Positions 1 to 8,401 of a DNA stretch of 31,842 nucleotides are shown here, one piece after another. The first letter of the stretch is position 1; each line of letters opens with the position of its first letter. This DNA is from JBOGCH01 sp051656645 (GTDB lineage Bacteria > Bacteroidota > Bacteroidia > Bacteroidales > Marinifilaceae): contig JBOGCH010000024.1 in the NCBI GenBank assembly GCA_051656645.1, positions 1-31,842 on the forward strand. The letters are read 5' to 3'. The translations under genes and the position numbers were made by a program. Under the pieces are notes generated by a model that did no database searches, was not told the DNA's origin, and saw nothing but the letters and a program-made list of their open reading frames with translations.

Positions 1-16
1 TGAAACCTGAATGAAA
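1..16. repeat. Edge fragment of 11-nt iteron array
   Basis: The window opens with TGAAACCTGAATGAAA, which contains one full CCTGAATGAAA unit (6-16) and the tail of another. The same unit is repeated in the array at 17438-17528. This is probably the right end of another copy whose remainder lies outside the window. Confidence 0.6.
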
Positions 17-339
17 TGGTAAGAAGTATAGAAGAAGGAGTCAATAATTTGCAATTTATTGGAAAGTAATGAATAGGTACATTCATGAGATTGGTTTATT
101 TCTAGACTGTAAATAGTATAATGTTTCTTGTTAAAAAGCGAGAGGCTGATTGAATAGAAGAAATTTTTGTGACAAGATCTTTACTATGGTTGTATAGTTA
201 AGAGACTGTTAGTAAAGTATGGAGATACAGATATGTATTAGTTAATTTGTTTTCGTTTTTTACTATAAATTAAGCAATATGATGTAAAAAATTTATAAAT
301 TTGAAAGAATTACTAATAAACTATACTACACTACTACCA
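17..339. other. AT-rich intergenic stretch without a gene
   Basis: About 320 bases lie between the repeat fragment and the first gene. The sequence is very AT-rich, with stop codons in all frames. No strong hairpin and no clear TAnnTTTG promoter were found. The promoter of the following operon should lie here but could not be located with confidence. Confidence 0.5.
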
Positions 340-2919
340 ATGATTAAAAAGTTATTTACAACCTTCCTGTTGTTATGGGGCTATGTCTTTATTGGCTATT
401 CACAAATAGATACAACCCGCCAGCACATACAAAATCAATTAGTTGGATATCCTTCTCGTTTTCCGCAAGAGAAAGTGTATTTACACACCGATAGGGATCA
501 CTATGAAGCAGGTGATAGTATTTGGTTTAGAGCATTTTTAGTGAATGCACATACACATAAGGAATCGGACATGAGTAGGTTTGTATATACAGAGTTACGT
601 ACAGCTGAGGATAGTTTAATAACGCGAATAAAGTTAGCGTGGCGCGATTCCGTTTTTGCCGGTTATATTCCATTGGATAAGAGTTTGCGCCAGGGTGGCT
701 ACACTCTTCGTGCTTTTTCATGGTGGATGCAAAATACGGGGGATGATTTTATATTTAGAAAAAAGATACACGTAGTCAATGCCCATGACTCGAAAGTGCA
801 AGTAAAATCAGCGTATGACAATGAGGGGAATTTGGTAGTTACTTTTACAAGCTTTAGCAAGGAACCATATACAAAGCTCAATTTGAGTTACGATAATGGA
901 AAACGCAAACGCTATGTACGTACAGATCAAGACGGACAAATTAAGATTCCTATTGAAAGTAGCGATAAGGGAAAACAATTTAAATATGTTTTTGATAGTA
1001 CCGCACCATTTGATTATGAAGGATATCTACATATTCCGGAAGATGAGGATGAATTTCATGTAGATTTCTTCCCGGAGGGAGGAGCACTACTTGCCGGTTG
1101 TACACAAACCGTAGCCTTTAAAGTTTTAGGTAAGGATGGATTGTCAAGGGAGGTGAGCGGCTATATTGAAAATAATAGAGGCGAATTTCTAATGCCAATG
1201 TCTACTATATGTAAGGGGATGGGAGCCATTGAACTTACGCCACAACTTGGTGAAACTTATAAGGCAAAAGTAAAGCTGGAAAATGGTGTGGAAAAAGAGT
1301 TTATACTTCCGGAGCCGGTTACTAATCAGTTAGCACTAAAAGTAATGGTATCCTCACGGAATATAGGTTATAAAGTTTTGTCGTCTGGTACATTAGATTC
1401 AAGCAAGGAATATTACGTACTGGCGCATATGCGAGGTGTTCCGTTATTTTGTAATAAGATGTCAATGAGCAATATTGCAGCAATGGGTGTAAATGAGTTA
1501 CCAGAGGGTGTTTTGCATTTTGTGTTGCTGGATCATTTAGGACAGGTGTACAGCGAACGTATGTGTTTTGTGCGTCACACTCCTAAAAATGTTTTAGATG
1601 TCAGTACCAATGGTAAACCGAGACGTCGTGGAAATGTTAACTTATTACTTGGCTTAATACAAGATGAAAAAATAAGTGGCTCCTTTTCCGTAGCGGTTAC
1701 TGATGCCAGTAAATGCGAGCGAGATACGCTTGCGGGTAATATTCTTACTAATCTTTTGCTTACTTCCGAGTTGCGGGGATATATTGAAGATCCGGCCTAT
1801 TATTTCCAGTCCGTTTCACCATCGAACATAATAAAATTAGATTTGTTAATGCGTACGCAAGGTTGGCGACGTTTTAATGTCTCGGAGGTTGTAAAAGGTA
1901 ATTATCCGGCTATGCCTTTTTACTTGGAGCGAGGACAAAGTGTTGAGGGACGTGTAAATAATTTGCGAGGGCAGAATGCTGCTGCTGCAGGATTAACGTT
2001 ACTATCAACGAATGGGATTATACGATTAACTAAGGCAGATAAGGAGGGCCGATTCATAATAGACGATGTTACTTTCCCTGAAAATACACATTTTGTTATT
2101 CAAGGACAAAATCAGAAAGGACGCCGTAATGTAGAGGTTACTGTTGAGTCTGAGCCCTATTTGTCATCGGAATTTCGTTTTCCATATGGAGGTGAGATTA
2201 AAAAGAAAGAGGATAATTTCTTTGCACGTTTTCAGAAGGATTACTATTATGACAATGGTATTAAAGTGCGTATTCTTGATGAAGCATTGGTTAAATCGCG
2301 AAGAATTACAAAGAGAACAACTATTGAAGAGACACTGGCCGACTATATGTTAGATTCTGCTAGGATGGCTAACTTTGAACCAGCGGATATGACTTTTTTA
2401 TTACAGGAATTTCCAGGTGTAACCTTTTATGATGATGAAGTACAATGCTTTAATAAAAAAATATTGGTTGCATTGGATGGATTTGTTACTGACGATATGG
2501 GAATGGTACGTAATTTAAATCCGAAACATTTGAAAAGTATATCTTTAATAAAACCACCTAAAGCGCAAATATTTTGGGGTAATGGGGCCGAGAATGGTGT
2601 GTTAGTAATTCAAACAAATCCGTTTTATAGACCTGGAGAACGTAAACCATTAAATATAAACACTTTTGTTCCGCTTGGCTACCAACGGAAGGCAGAGTGC
2701 TATATGCCGCACTACGAAATTGACTCTGTGCGCAGGGCATTGCAGCATGTAGCGGATATGCGGACAACCATCTATTGGAATCCAAATGTAAAAATTAAAG
2801 GTACGGATTCGGCTACATGCTTTTTTAATGCTTCGGATAATCCCGGACCATATAGAGTGGTAATTGAAGGTGTTTTGAGTAATGGTAAGGTGGTGAGAAG
2901 AGAAAAAATGATAGAATAA
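340..2919 (+). CDS. Secreted MG2-domain protein with C-terminal TonB-plug-like segment
   Basis: An exported protein of 859 residues. The chosen ATG gives a classic signal peptide (lysines at 3-4, hydrophobic core, then GYSQ near residue 21). An upstream in-frame TTG at 301 would only add 13 polar residues before it. Residues 44-65 (EKVYLHTDR...Y.AGDSIWFRA) are the signature of a macroglobulin MG2-type domain. The middle part looks like beta-sandwich repeats. Near the C-terminus, the LDG...LNP...SI.LIK...FWGNGAENGVLVI pattern copies the end of a TonB-dependent-receptor plug, but there is no 22-strand barrel after it. Proteins of this build are common in Bacteroidales and their function is not settled; a role at the outer membrane is inferred. 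It is followed closely by a lipoprotein gene, probably in the same operon. Confidence 0.8.
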   Translation: MIKKLFTTFLLLWGYVFIGYSQIDTTRQHIQNQLVGYPSRFPQEKVYLHTDRDHYEAGDSIWFRAFLVNAHTHKESDMSRFVYTELRTAEDSLITRIKLAWRDSVFAGYIPLDKSLRQGGYTLRAFSWWMQNTGDDFIFRKKIHVVNAHDSKVQVKSAYDNEGNLVVTFTSFSKEPYTKLNLSYDNGKRKRYVRTDQDGQIKIPIESSDKGKQFKYVFDSTAPFDYEGYLHIPEDEDEFHVDFFPEGGALLAGCTQTVAFKVLGKDGLSREVSGYIENNRGEFLMPMSTICKGMGAIELTPQLGETYKAKVKLENGVEKEFILPEPVTNQLALKVMVSSRNIGYKVLSSGTLDSSKEYYVLAHMRGVPLFCNKMSMSNIAAMGVNELPEGVLHFVLLDHLGQVYSERMCFVRHTPKNVLDVSTNGKPRRRGNVNLLLGLIQDEKISGSFSVAVTDASKCERDTLAGNILTNLLLTSELRGYIEDPAYYFQSVSPSNIIKLDLLMRTQGWRRFNVSEVVKGNYPAMPFYLERGQSVEGRVNNLRGQNAAAAGLTLLSTNGIIRLTKADKEGRFIIDDVTFPENTHFVIQGQNQKGRRNVEVTVESEPYLSSEFRFPYGGEIKKKEDNFFARFQKDYYYDNGIKVRILDEALVKSRRITKRTTIEETLADYMLDSARMANFEPADMTFLLQEFPGVTFYDDEVQCFNKKILVALDGFVTDDMGMVRNLNPKHLKSISLIKPPKAQIFWGNGAENGVLVIQTNPFYRPGERKPLNINTFVPLGYQRKAECYMPHYEIDSVRRALQHVADMRTTIYWNPNVKIKGTDSATCFFNASDNPGPYRVVIEGVLSNGKVVRREKMIE

Positions 2920-2943
2920 ATGGTAACTCAAATTCTCGAAAAT

Positions 2944-4113
2944 ATGAATAAAACCTTATATGCAATACTTATATCTTGTATCGTAGTTAGTTGTCGTAAC
3001 GCTAACTCTTATACGGATACCGCATTAGTAACAATAAATGTTCCTAAACTGAATTTTGAAGATAGTTTTTCGCTATTTGATGATTGGAAAACAATGATTG
3101 ATACAATTATTATTCTCCCTTTAGAGAAGCGTGAGGGGGCACTGTTGGGTGAAGTAACTAAGACTATTGTTAAGGATAGTACCATCTATTTATTGGACAG
3201 TAGGAAGAGTAAAAAAATTGTTTCATATAATATCAATACAGGAGAATATATTACTAACATAGGAAGTGTTGGAAATGCATTGAACGAGTTTATATCTCCA
3301 TTTGATTTTTTTAGTGTTAATAAGGATGTATGTGTATACGATAGAAGTAAACGTAAGGTGCTAACATATAATGAAGAAGGAGTGTTTCAATGTACCACGA
3401 ATCTTAAATATCATGCTATGAATGTGGTGAAGATCCCTGATGAAAACGCATATTGGAGTATAAGTCGTTATAATAATACAGAAAGAATAAAGAACTACCA
3501 GTTAATTAAAACGGATGCAGAGGGTAATTTGATTACCGGTATTTCCCACAGTTTTGGTGACCTTAATATTGACACACCTAAGGGGTTAAGCGTACATGAT
3601 GGGAAGATTGTTTTTCATCCCTATTTTAATCGTTTCTTATTTTATGTAGTTGACAGTACACTAGAACCATTTATAGAGGTGAAGTTTTCTACGGAAGCGT
3701 TACCTGATGATGTTGCTAAACTATGTAGCAACAGTATGGATAATTTTATGGAAGATTATTATAAGAACTACACACAGCTTGAGAGTTTTTTTCTTTTAAA
3801 GGATTATGTTATCATTGATTATTATATAAAGCAAATTTATTATCGTATGATTTGTGATATCAAAACAGGAAAGGTATTGGCGCATGGTAGCCCGGGAATA
3901 GATAGTAAATGTAAGAATGCGGATCATATTATTTTATGTGGGGCACAACTTCATAATGCAAGTTGTGTTGATAATTGTATCTACACGCTGATTAATTTGT
4001 CAGAATCAATGGCATCATCATTAAGCGATGAACAATTGGCAATGTATAATATTAATAGGACAGATTTAGTGGACCAGCAGCGTGATTATGTGGTTAAAGT
4101 TGTAATGAAATAA
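2944..4113 (+). CDS. Putative 6-bladed beta-propeller lipoprotein
   Basis: A lipoprotein of 389 residues. The frame is open from 2920, but the ATG at 2944 places a short basic start and hydrophobic core directly before the lipobox VVSC, with Cys17 as the lipidated residue. The body has repeated strand patterns such as DSTIYLLDSRKSKKIVSYN and VCVYDRSKRKVLTYNEEG. These resemble the blades of the BF3164/TolB-like 6-bladed beta-propeller lipoproteins of Bacteroides. Such proteins sit on the outer membrane or cell surface and their ligands are mostly unknown. It starts 24 bases after the MG2/plug gene, so the two are probably co-transcribed. The family call rests on pattern reading, not on a search. 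Confidence 0.65.
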   Translation: MNKTLYAILISCIVVSCRNANSYTDTALVTINVPKLNFEDSFSLFDDWKTMIDTIIILPLEKREGALLGEVTKTIVKDSTIYLLDSRKSKKIVSYNINTGEYITNIGSVGNALNEFISPFDFFSVNKDVCVYDRSKRKVLTYNEEGVFQCTTNLKYHAMNVVKIPDENAYWSISRYNNTERIKNYQLIKTDAEGNLITGISHSFGDLNIDTPKGLSVHDGKIVFHPYFNRFLFYVVDSTLEPFIEVKFSTEALPDDVAKLCSNSMDNFMEDYYKNYTQLESFFLLKDYVIIDYYIKQIYYRMICDIKTGKVLAHGSPGIDSKCKNADHIILCGAQLHNASCVDNCIYTLINLSESMASSLSDEQLAMYNINRTDLVDQQRDYVVKVVMK

Positions 4114-4155
4114 GTAATAGCATTCTGTGTGAGTGAAGGGATGTATGAATAAAAA

Positions 4156-4208
4156 GCGAGAGAAAATATTCATTTTCTCCCGCCTAAAAATCTTGTCTGT
4201 TAGACAAG
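4156..4208. terminator. Two adjacent hairpins after the lipoprotein gene
   Basis: The first hairpin pairs 4156-4167 with 4172-4183 (12 bp with one A-C mismatch, 4-nt loop). The second is a perfect 7-bp stem, 4192-4198 with 4202-4208, with a 3-nt loop. Neither is followed by a good T-run on the plus strand. The first has a TTTTT run on its minus-strand side. They probably mark the end of the 340-4113 operon. The rest of the gap up to 4572 is AT-rich and shows nothing else. Confidence 0.45.
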
Positions 4209-4572
4209 AATAACTTAATCAGTGTAAAAATATAAAAAACAAATAAATAATTCAATTTGTTGAGAAAAATACGCATCTAAGTGCATATAAGTTAGTGTTT
4301 CAGTGATTGCTCATTTGTGAGTGGATACAATATTTTCAAGTATAATATTAATGAAAAAATATTATAGAAATACATAAGAAATATATGTGAATTGAGCTTT
4401 TAATCGAGTAATTGTAATAATGATAATTTTTGTAAGTGTCACATATATAGTGTGTTATTGTAAGTAGTTGAGCGTGTGAGTAGTGTTACGGATATACGTT
4501 GAACAAACTGTAAACAAAGTGTTACAAGAGCTTAACATAGAAGTGGAAACGGAGCAATAGGATAATATTTTG

Positions 4573-4580
4573 TATATTTG
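4573..4580 (+). promoter_or_regulatory. Bacteroidota -7 element upstream of the PCMD operon
   Basis: TATATTTG matches the -7 consensus TAnnTTTG exactly and lies 29 bases before the ATG at 4610. No convincing TTG/TTTG -33 box was found at the expected distance, so the promoter may need an activator. Confidence 0.5.
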
Positions 4581-4609
4581 CGAATTGTTTTTGAGAAAAA
4601 ATATTGAGT

Positions 4610-5950
4610 ATGAGACAACTATTTGTTGCATGGATGTGTGTATTGGGATTGTGTTTAGGATCCTGTACAAAGATTGACAGATTGAGTGATTTCGCTAGCG
4701 TTGAAAGTTTTGAAGTTACAGATTACTGGCCTAAATCGGTTTTATTGGACAGCGTTGTGATGATGAAAAATATAATAAGTGTTCCTGTTGTTTATGGTGT
4801 GAAAGATTTTCCCTTAACAGTAGCTTATAATGTGAAATTTAGTTCTACGACGGAGGATGTGCTAGATTCCCCTTTTAAATCAGATACAATTGTATTTAAT
4901 AATATTAATGACGTTAAGAATTTTATCTTAGTGTCTGAAAGTGGTGTTCCACATAAATGGAGTTTATGTGTAGATGAGTTACAGAATAAAGAAATAACAC
5001 AGTTTAGTGTGTTGTATATGAGTAACGCAACAAGGATAGGGAAACCATTTTTTCAAAATGATATTATTGGTGTAAAGGTTACTGATGTTACAGCATGGCC
5101 TGTGCGCATGTATGTATATATTAAGGTTAGCGAAGGAGCCGTTATTGACGAGTCCACTTACGTACAGGGTGAGATGATTGAGTTACATTCCTTTGATGAT
5201 GAGAAGCCAATAAAAGTGATTTCCAGTGATGGAGATGAGAAAATTTGGAAGATTAAGGTGATATCTACTCCTCCCAATAAGGATTTTGAACGCTGGGTAA
5301 GCGAGACTGAGATTGACCCAATGCCGGGAAAAGGTATGGGATGGACAACTGCGAATAATAATTTTGTAAAGGGGGTTAAACGTGTTGCTAATGACGGTAG
5401 TGGCAGTGCTGCCCGTATTTCAACATCGCGTCAAAACTTATCATTTATGGGTATTGATTTGATTGCAGCGGGTACTTTGTTTTTAGGTGAGTTTAATTTT
5501 AATTTAAGCTGTATAGAGCGCCCACGTGAAATGACCAACTTTGGTATTCCATTTGATGGTACTCCTAAAGAAGTGCGAGTACGAGCAAAATATAGTCCGG
5601 GCGCAGCCCTAAAGCAAGCAATTAAAGAAGGAAATAAATGGCGTTTGATAGATGTTGCAGGTGCAGATTGTGGCCATGTCTGGGTGAAGTTATTGCAGTG
5701 GAATGGAAAAGGCGATTTGGAGTATCATAAAGACCCTAAGGAAGGTCTAGTTGTTATTGCTGAGGGGGAATATGTGTTTGATGGTAGTGATAGTGCATTT
5801 AAGGATTGTGTTTTCCCTATGAAATATTATTACCCAAACATAACGCCAACTCATGTTGCGGTGGTATTTACATCGAGCATTGAGGGTGATACCTTTTGCG
5901 GTGCTGTGGGAAGTGAATTGATAGTTGATTGTATTGATTTTATATATTAA
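4610..5950 (+). CDS. PCMD-domain outer-surface lipoprotein
   Basis: A lipoprotein of 446 residues. The ATG at 4610 is preferred over an in-frame TTG six bases upstream, because it begins the signal directly (MRQLF..., lipobox LGSC, lipidated Cys19). The N-terminal half looks like Ig-type beta domains. The C-terminal half, from about residue 230 (RWVSETEI...GWTTANN), through SFMGIDLIAAGTLFLGEF and FGIPFDGTPKEVRVRAKYSPG, to the end, matches the PCMD (putative carbohydrate metabolism) domain of Bacteroidales lipoproteins. That domain has known structures but no proven substrate. The next gene starts 6 bases later and encodes an outer-membrane barrel, suggesting that the two products act together at the outer membrane. 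Glycan binding is an inference from the family name only. Confidence 0.8.
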   Translation: MRQLFVAWMCVLGLCLGSCTKIDRLSDFASVESFEVTDYWPKSVLLDSVVMMKNIISVPVVYGVKDFPLTVAYNVKFSSTTEDVLDSPFKSDTIVFNNINDVKNFILVSESGVPHKWSLCVDELQNKEITQFSVLYMSNATRIGKPFFQNDIIGVKVTDVTAWPVRMYVYIKVSEGAVIDESTYVQGEMIELHSFDDEKPIKVISSDGDEKIWKIKVISTPPNKDFERWVSETEIDPMPGKGMGWTTANNNFVKGVKRVANDGSGSAARISTSRQNLSFMGIDLIAAGTLFLGEFNFNLSCIERPREMTNFGIPFDGTPKEVRVRAKYSPGAALKQAIKEGNKWRLIDVAGADCGHVWVKLLQWNGKGDLEYHKDPKEGLVVIAEGEYVFDGSDSAFKDCVFPMKYYYPNITPTHVAVVFTSSIEGDTFCGAVGSELIVDCIDFIY

Positions 5951-5956
5951 ACCGAT

Positions 5957-6871
5957 ATGGTGAAGATGTTTTTAGTGGGAATATGTTGCTTAATGAATAT
6001 TCCCGGAATATATGCTCAAGCTGATGGCATGATGGATGAGCTGATAGCAGATAATGCTACAGTGATTGATGAAATGGGTAGTGATGAGATTTCCGTAAAA
6101 CTGGGAGCTGATAACCGAATGATTAATGACCGCTTTGCTATTGCTTTGCAAATAGGAACGGATATAGGTGGAGCCATTCCAATGCCTTTGCGCTATGTCC
6201 CTAAGCGTTTTGCTCCATATCCGAGGATGTCTCCTTCGATAGGAATGAAAGCAATTTTTCCTATTTACAAGGAGTGGAGTATAGGGGTGGAAACTACCTA
6301 TAAGAAGGTTATGATGGATGCTGATGCACGCGTGCAGGACCAGCGGTTTAAGCAGTATGCTCAATTGCCCGGCGAACAAGATATTATTGCTGCTTTTACC
6401 GGGACAGCCGAAATGAATATGGATTTTACGATGTTGGAGATTCCGGTATATGCCAATTATACATTCAGAAACTTTAAGGATAGGATTGTTTTTGGTCCAT
6501 ACTTTGCGTGGATGATTGGTAATAAATTTGAAATACTGGCACAAAAGGGATACATTACCGATGAGGAAGGAAAATTTACAGACGAGATAAAGCAGGAGGA
6601 CCCGTTGCATATAGATTTCTCACGTTCTCTTTCGTCATTTGATGTAGGAGTGATGGTGGGATATGAACGAGCTATAACTGGACGTATTGACGTGGGTGCG
6701 CGAGTAATGGTGGGATTAAAGGATATTTTTCGTGCAGATGAGCGTTATTTAGATTACAGTATGACACATATGCGTGCATCAGTTGTAGTGAGCTATGCTT
6801 TTGTGAATGTTCGCAGTAAAAAGAACATACTTGGCTATGAATTAAAAGAGTTAAACCAACGTAACAACTAA
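5957..6871 (+). CDS. Outer-membrane beta-barrel protein
   Basis: 304 residues with a signal peptide ending YAQA near residue 22. The mature part starts with an acidic stretch rich in D/E. It then shows alternating amphipathic strands typical of an 8-10 strand outer-membrane barrel (SIGVETTYKKVMMDAD, MLEIPVYANYTF, IVFGPYFAWMIGNKFE, FDVGVMVGYERAI, IDVGARVMVGLKDI, MRASVVVSYAFVN). It resembles the porin-family/PorT-like barrels (OMP_b-brl_2 type) of Bacteroidota. It lies 6 bases after the PCMD lipoprotein gene and 3 bases before ttcA, so all three are probably on one transcript. The substrate or partner is unknown; pairing with the PCMD lipoprotein is inferred from adjacency. Confidence 0.75.
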   Translation: MVKMFLVGICCLMNIPGIYAQADGMMDELIADNATVIDEMGSDEISVKLGADNRMINDRFAIALQIGTDIGGAIPMPLRYVPKRFAPYPRMSPSIGMKAIFPIYKEWSIGVETTYKKVMMDADARVQDQRFKQYAQLPGEQDIIAAFTGTAEMNMDFTMLEIPVYANYTFRNFKDRIVFGPYFAWMIGNKFEILAQKGYITDEEGKFTDEIKQEDPLHIDFSRSLSSFDVGVMVGYERAITGRIDVGARVMVGLKDIFRADERYLDYSMTHMRASVVVSYAFVNVRSKKNILGYELKELNQRNN

Positions 6872-6874
6872 TAA

Positions 6875-7612
6875 ATGATGGAAGATAAGAAAAAAGAACG
6901 TGTTTTTATGCGCGGTTTTTATAGTAAAGTGGGTAAAGCCATATTTGATTACAATCTTATTGAAAATGGTGACAAGATTTTAGTTGGAGTATCGGGTGGA
7001 AAGGACTCTTTGGCTTTGTTGGAGGTGTTGGCTTTACGAGCTCGTGATAAGAAATATAATTATGAAGTGATTGCTGCGCATGTATCTGTTGAGAACGTGC
7101 AGTATGAAGTGGATGAACCCTATATACGCGAAATGTGTGAGCGCCTAGGTGTAGCGTTCTATAACCGCACCATAGCTTTTGAGTTGAGTGATGACTGCAA
7201 AAAGCCACACTGTTTTGTATGTTCATGGAATAGACGTAAGGCTCTATTCTCTTTGGCGAAAGAGTTGGGATGTTCAAAAATGGCGTTAGGTCACCATAGG
7301 GATGATGCCATTGAAAGTTTATTGATGAGTATGATGTTTAATGGCACTATTGCGAGTATGCCACCTAAATTATCTATGTTTGACGGAACATTTACTTTAA
7401 TTCGTCCGTTAATATACCTGACAAACGACGAGACGTTGCAGTATGCCTCTTACCGTGATTTTAAACAGCAGATAAAAAACTGTCCTTATGAGAAAGTGAC
7501 AAATAGGGGTGCAGTAGGTGATTTGATTAAACAAATGGAGAAACTATCGCCACATGTTCGAGGTAATTTATTTGCGTCCATGAAAAATGTACAAGAGGAG
7601 TATTTATTGTAG
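6875..7612 (+). CDS. ttcA: tRNA cytidine-32 2-thiolase (TtcA-like)
   Basis: 245 residues of the PP-loop ATPase superfamily. The ATP-binding motif SGGKDS is at residues 40-45. The cysteine pair CFVC (Cys113 and Cys116) and a third cysteine in KNCPYEK (Cys203) are the three ligands of the [4Fe-4S] cluster that separates TtcA from TilS. LGHHRDDA near residue 138 is also conserved. TtcA replaces the 2-oxygen of cytidine 32 in certain tRNAs by sulfur. The protein is shorter than E. coli TtcA, as is usual in Bacteroidota. Two ATGs overlap at 6875 and 6878; the first is used here. The gene is coupled by a 3-base gap to an outer-membrane protein gene, which is an unexpected neighbour. Confidence 0.88.
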   Translation: MMEDKKKERVFMRGFYSKVGKAIFDYNLIENGDKILVGVSGGKDSLALLEVLALRARDKKYNYEVIAAHVSVENVQYEVDEPYIREMCERLGVAFYNRTIAFELSDDCKKPHCFVCSWNRRKALFSLAKELGCSKMALGHHRDDAIESLLMSMMFNGTIASMPPKLSMFDGTFTLIRPLIYLTNDETLQYASYRDFKQQIKNCPYEKVTNRGAVGDLIKQMEKLSPHVRGNLFASMKNVQEEYLL

Positions 7613-7644
7613 TTGAAAACGTTTGTTTTTTTGCGTAAAAACTT

Positions 7645-7673
7645 TTTGTTTTACCAAAAAAGTTATATATTTG
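7645..7673 (+). promoter_or_regulatory. Strong promoter for a short transcript
   Basis: TTTG (7645-7648), a 17-base spacer and TATATTTG (7666-7673) give a full Bacteroidota -33/-7 promoter. Initiation is expected near 7680, over 200 bases before greA. A terminator lies only about 60-75 bases further on. Confidence 0.65.
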
Positions 7674-7679
7674 TATTGG

Positions 7680-7757
7680 AGGTAGGGATTCCTGAAACAT
7701 GGGATTCTTTTTTAGATAAAGGCACTTATTGGAGGATAAGTGTCATTTATTTTTTTA
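7680..7757 (+). ncRNA. Candidate small RNA or terminated leader upstream of greA
   Basis: A short unit begins after the promoter at 7645-7673 and ends at a hairpin with a T-rich tail. It holds two hairpins. The weaker pairs 7687-7692 with 7701-7706 and is followed by six Ts (7708-7713). The stronger pairs 7721-7729 with 7736-7744 (9 bp including one G-U, loop TGGAGG) and is followed by ATTTATTTTTTT. No open reading frame of useful size lies inside. The predicted product is about 65-78 nt. A second promoter for greA lies downstream, so this looks like its own unit, but a greA leader with early termination is also possible. No known RNA family was recognised. Confidence 0.5.
7721..7757 (+). terminator. 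Intrinsic terminator of the short unit before greA
   Basis: A 9-bp stem, 7721-7729 with 7736-7744, a 6-nt loop, and a T-rich tail from 7746. All the features of a rho-independent terminator are present. Confidence 0.65.
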
Positions 7758-7834
7758 TCCATAATCCTGATTCAGATATTTAACGATGATAGAGGCGAGG
7801 TTGTAGAGTGTGAAAGCATGCTAAAAATACAGCC

Positions 7835-7861
7835 TTGTAATAGGTAGCAGGGTTATTTTTG
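7835..7861 (+). promoter_or_regulatory. Probable greA promoter
   Basis: TTG (7835-7837), a 16-base spacer and TATTTTTG (7854-7861) fit the -33/-7 pattern, with a leader of about 45 bases before the greA ATG. The spacer is a little short. Confidence 0.5.
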
Positions 7862-7914
7862 AGAATAGTAAAAGAAGAATGAAGATAAAATAATAACGGT
7901 TAATATTTATAACT

Positions 7915-8391
7915 ATGACAAAACAAGTTTCTTATGTAACAAAAGAGGGTTTGCAAAAGCTCCAAGAAGAGCTTGAAAGATTGCAAACAATTGAGCGCCC
8001 TAAAATTTCGAAAGCAATTGGAGAGGCGATTGAAAAAGGTGATATATCTGAAAATGCAGAGTATGATGCAGCAAAAGATGCTCAAGGATTACTTGAAGCT
8101 AAGATTGCGCAATTGCAAGGATTACTGGCTACTTGTCGTGTAATTGACGAGTCGCAAATTGACACGTCGAAGGTGCAAATGCTTACTCGTGTAACCATTA
8201 AAAATACTAAGAATGGTGCAGTGATGAAATATAGCTTGGTTCCCGAAACGGAAGCAGATTTTAAAGCAGGTAAACTTTCAATTAATACACCTATCGCGAA
8301 AGCATTGGTAGGTAAGAAAATTGGTGATTGCGTATCTGTAACAGTACCTGCAGGAGTGATGGAGCTTGAAATTATGGATATTTCTCTTTAA
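7915..8391 (+). CDS. greA: Transcription elongation factor GreA
   Basis: 158 residues, the normal GreA length. An N-terminal coiled coil carries the family signature GDISENAEYDAAK (residues 42-54). Asp43 and Glu46 sit at the coil tip that enters the RNA polymerase secondary channel. The C-terminal FKBP-like domain ends in GVMELEIMDISL. GreA stimulates cleavage of backtracked transcripts so that stalled polymerase can resume. The gene is followed after 10 bases by a HIT-family gene, and the two probably form an operon ending at the terminator at 8803-8834. Confidence 0.96.
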   Translation: MTKQVSYVTKEGLQKLQEELERLQTIERPKISKAIGEAIEKGDISENAEYDAAKDAQGLLEAKIAQLQGLLATCRVIDESQIDTSKVQMLTRVTIKNTKNGAVMKYSLVPETEADFKAGKLSINTPIAKALVGKKIGDCVSVTVPAGVMELEIMDISL

Positions 8392-8401
8392 GAATTAGAT
8401 T

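Noticed and set aside
133..144. AAAAAGCGAGAG repeated at 133-144 and 4151-4162
   Set aside because: Only 12 bases are shared, and only the second copy forms a hairpin; chance is likely in AT-rich DNA.
301..339. TTG start for the first gene
   Set aside because: The extra 13 residues spoil an otherwise normal signal peptide that starts at the ATG at 340.
5990..6610. 206-residue open frame antisense to the barrel gene
   Set aside because: It lies wholly inside a well-supported outer-membrane protein gene and its composition (rich in H, I, N, S) is that of a shadow frame.
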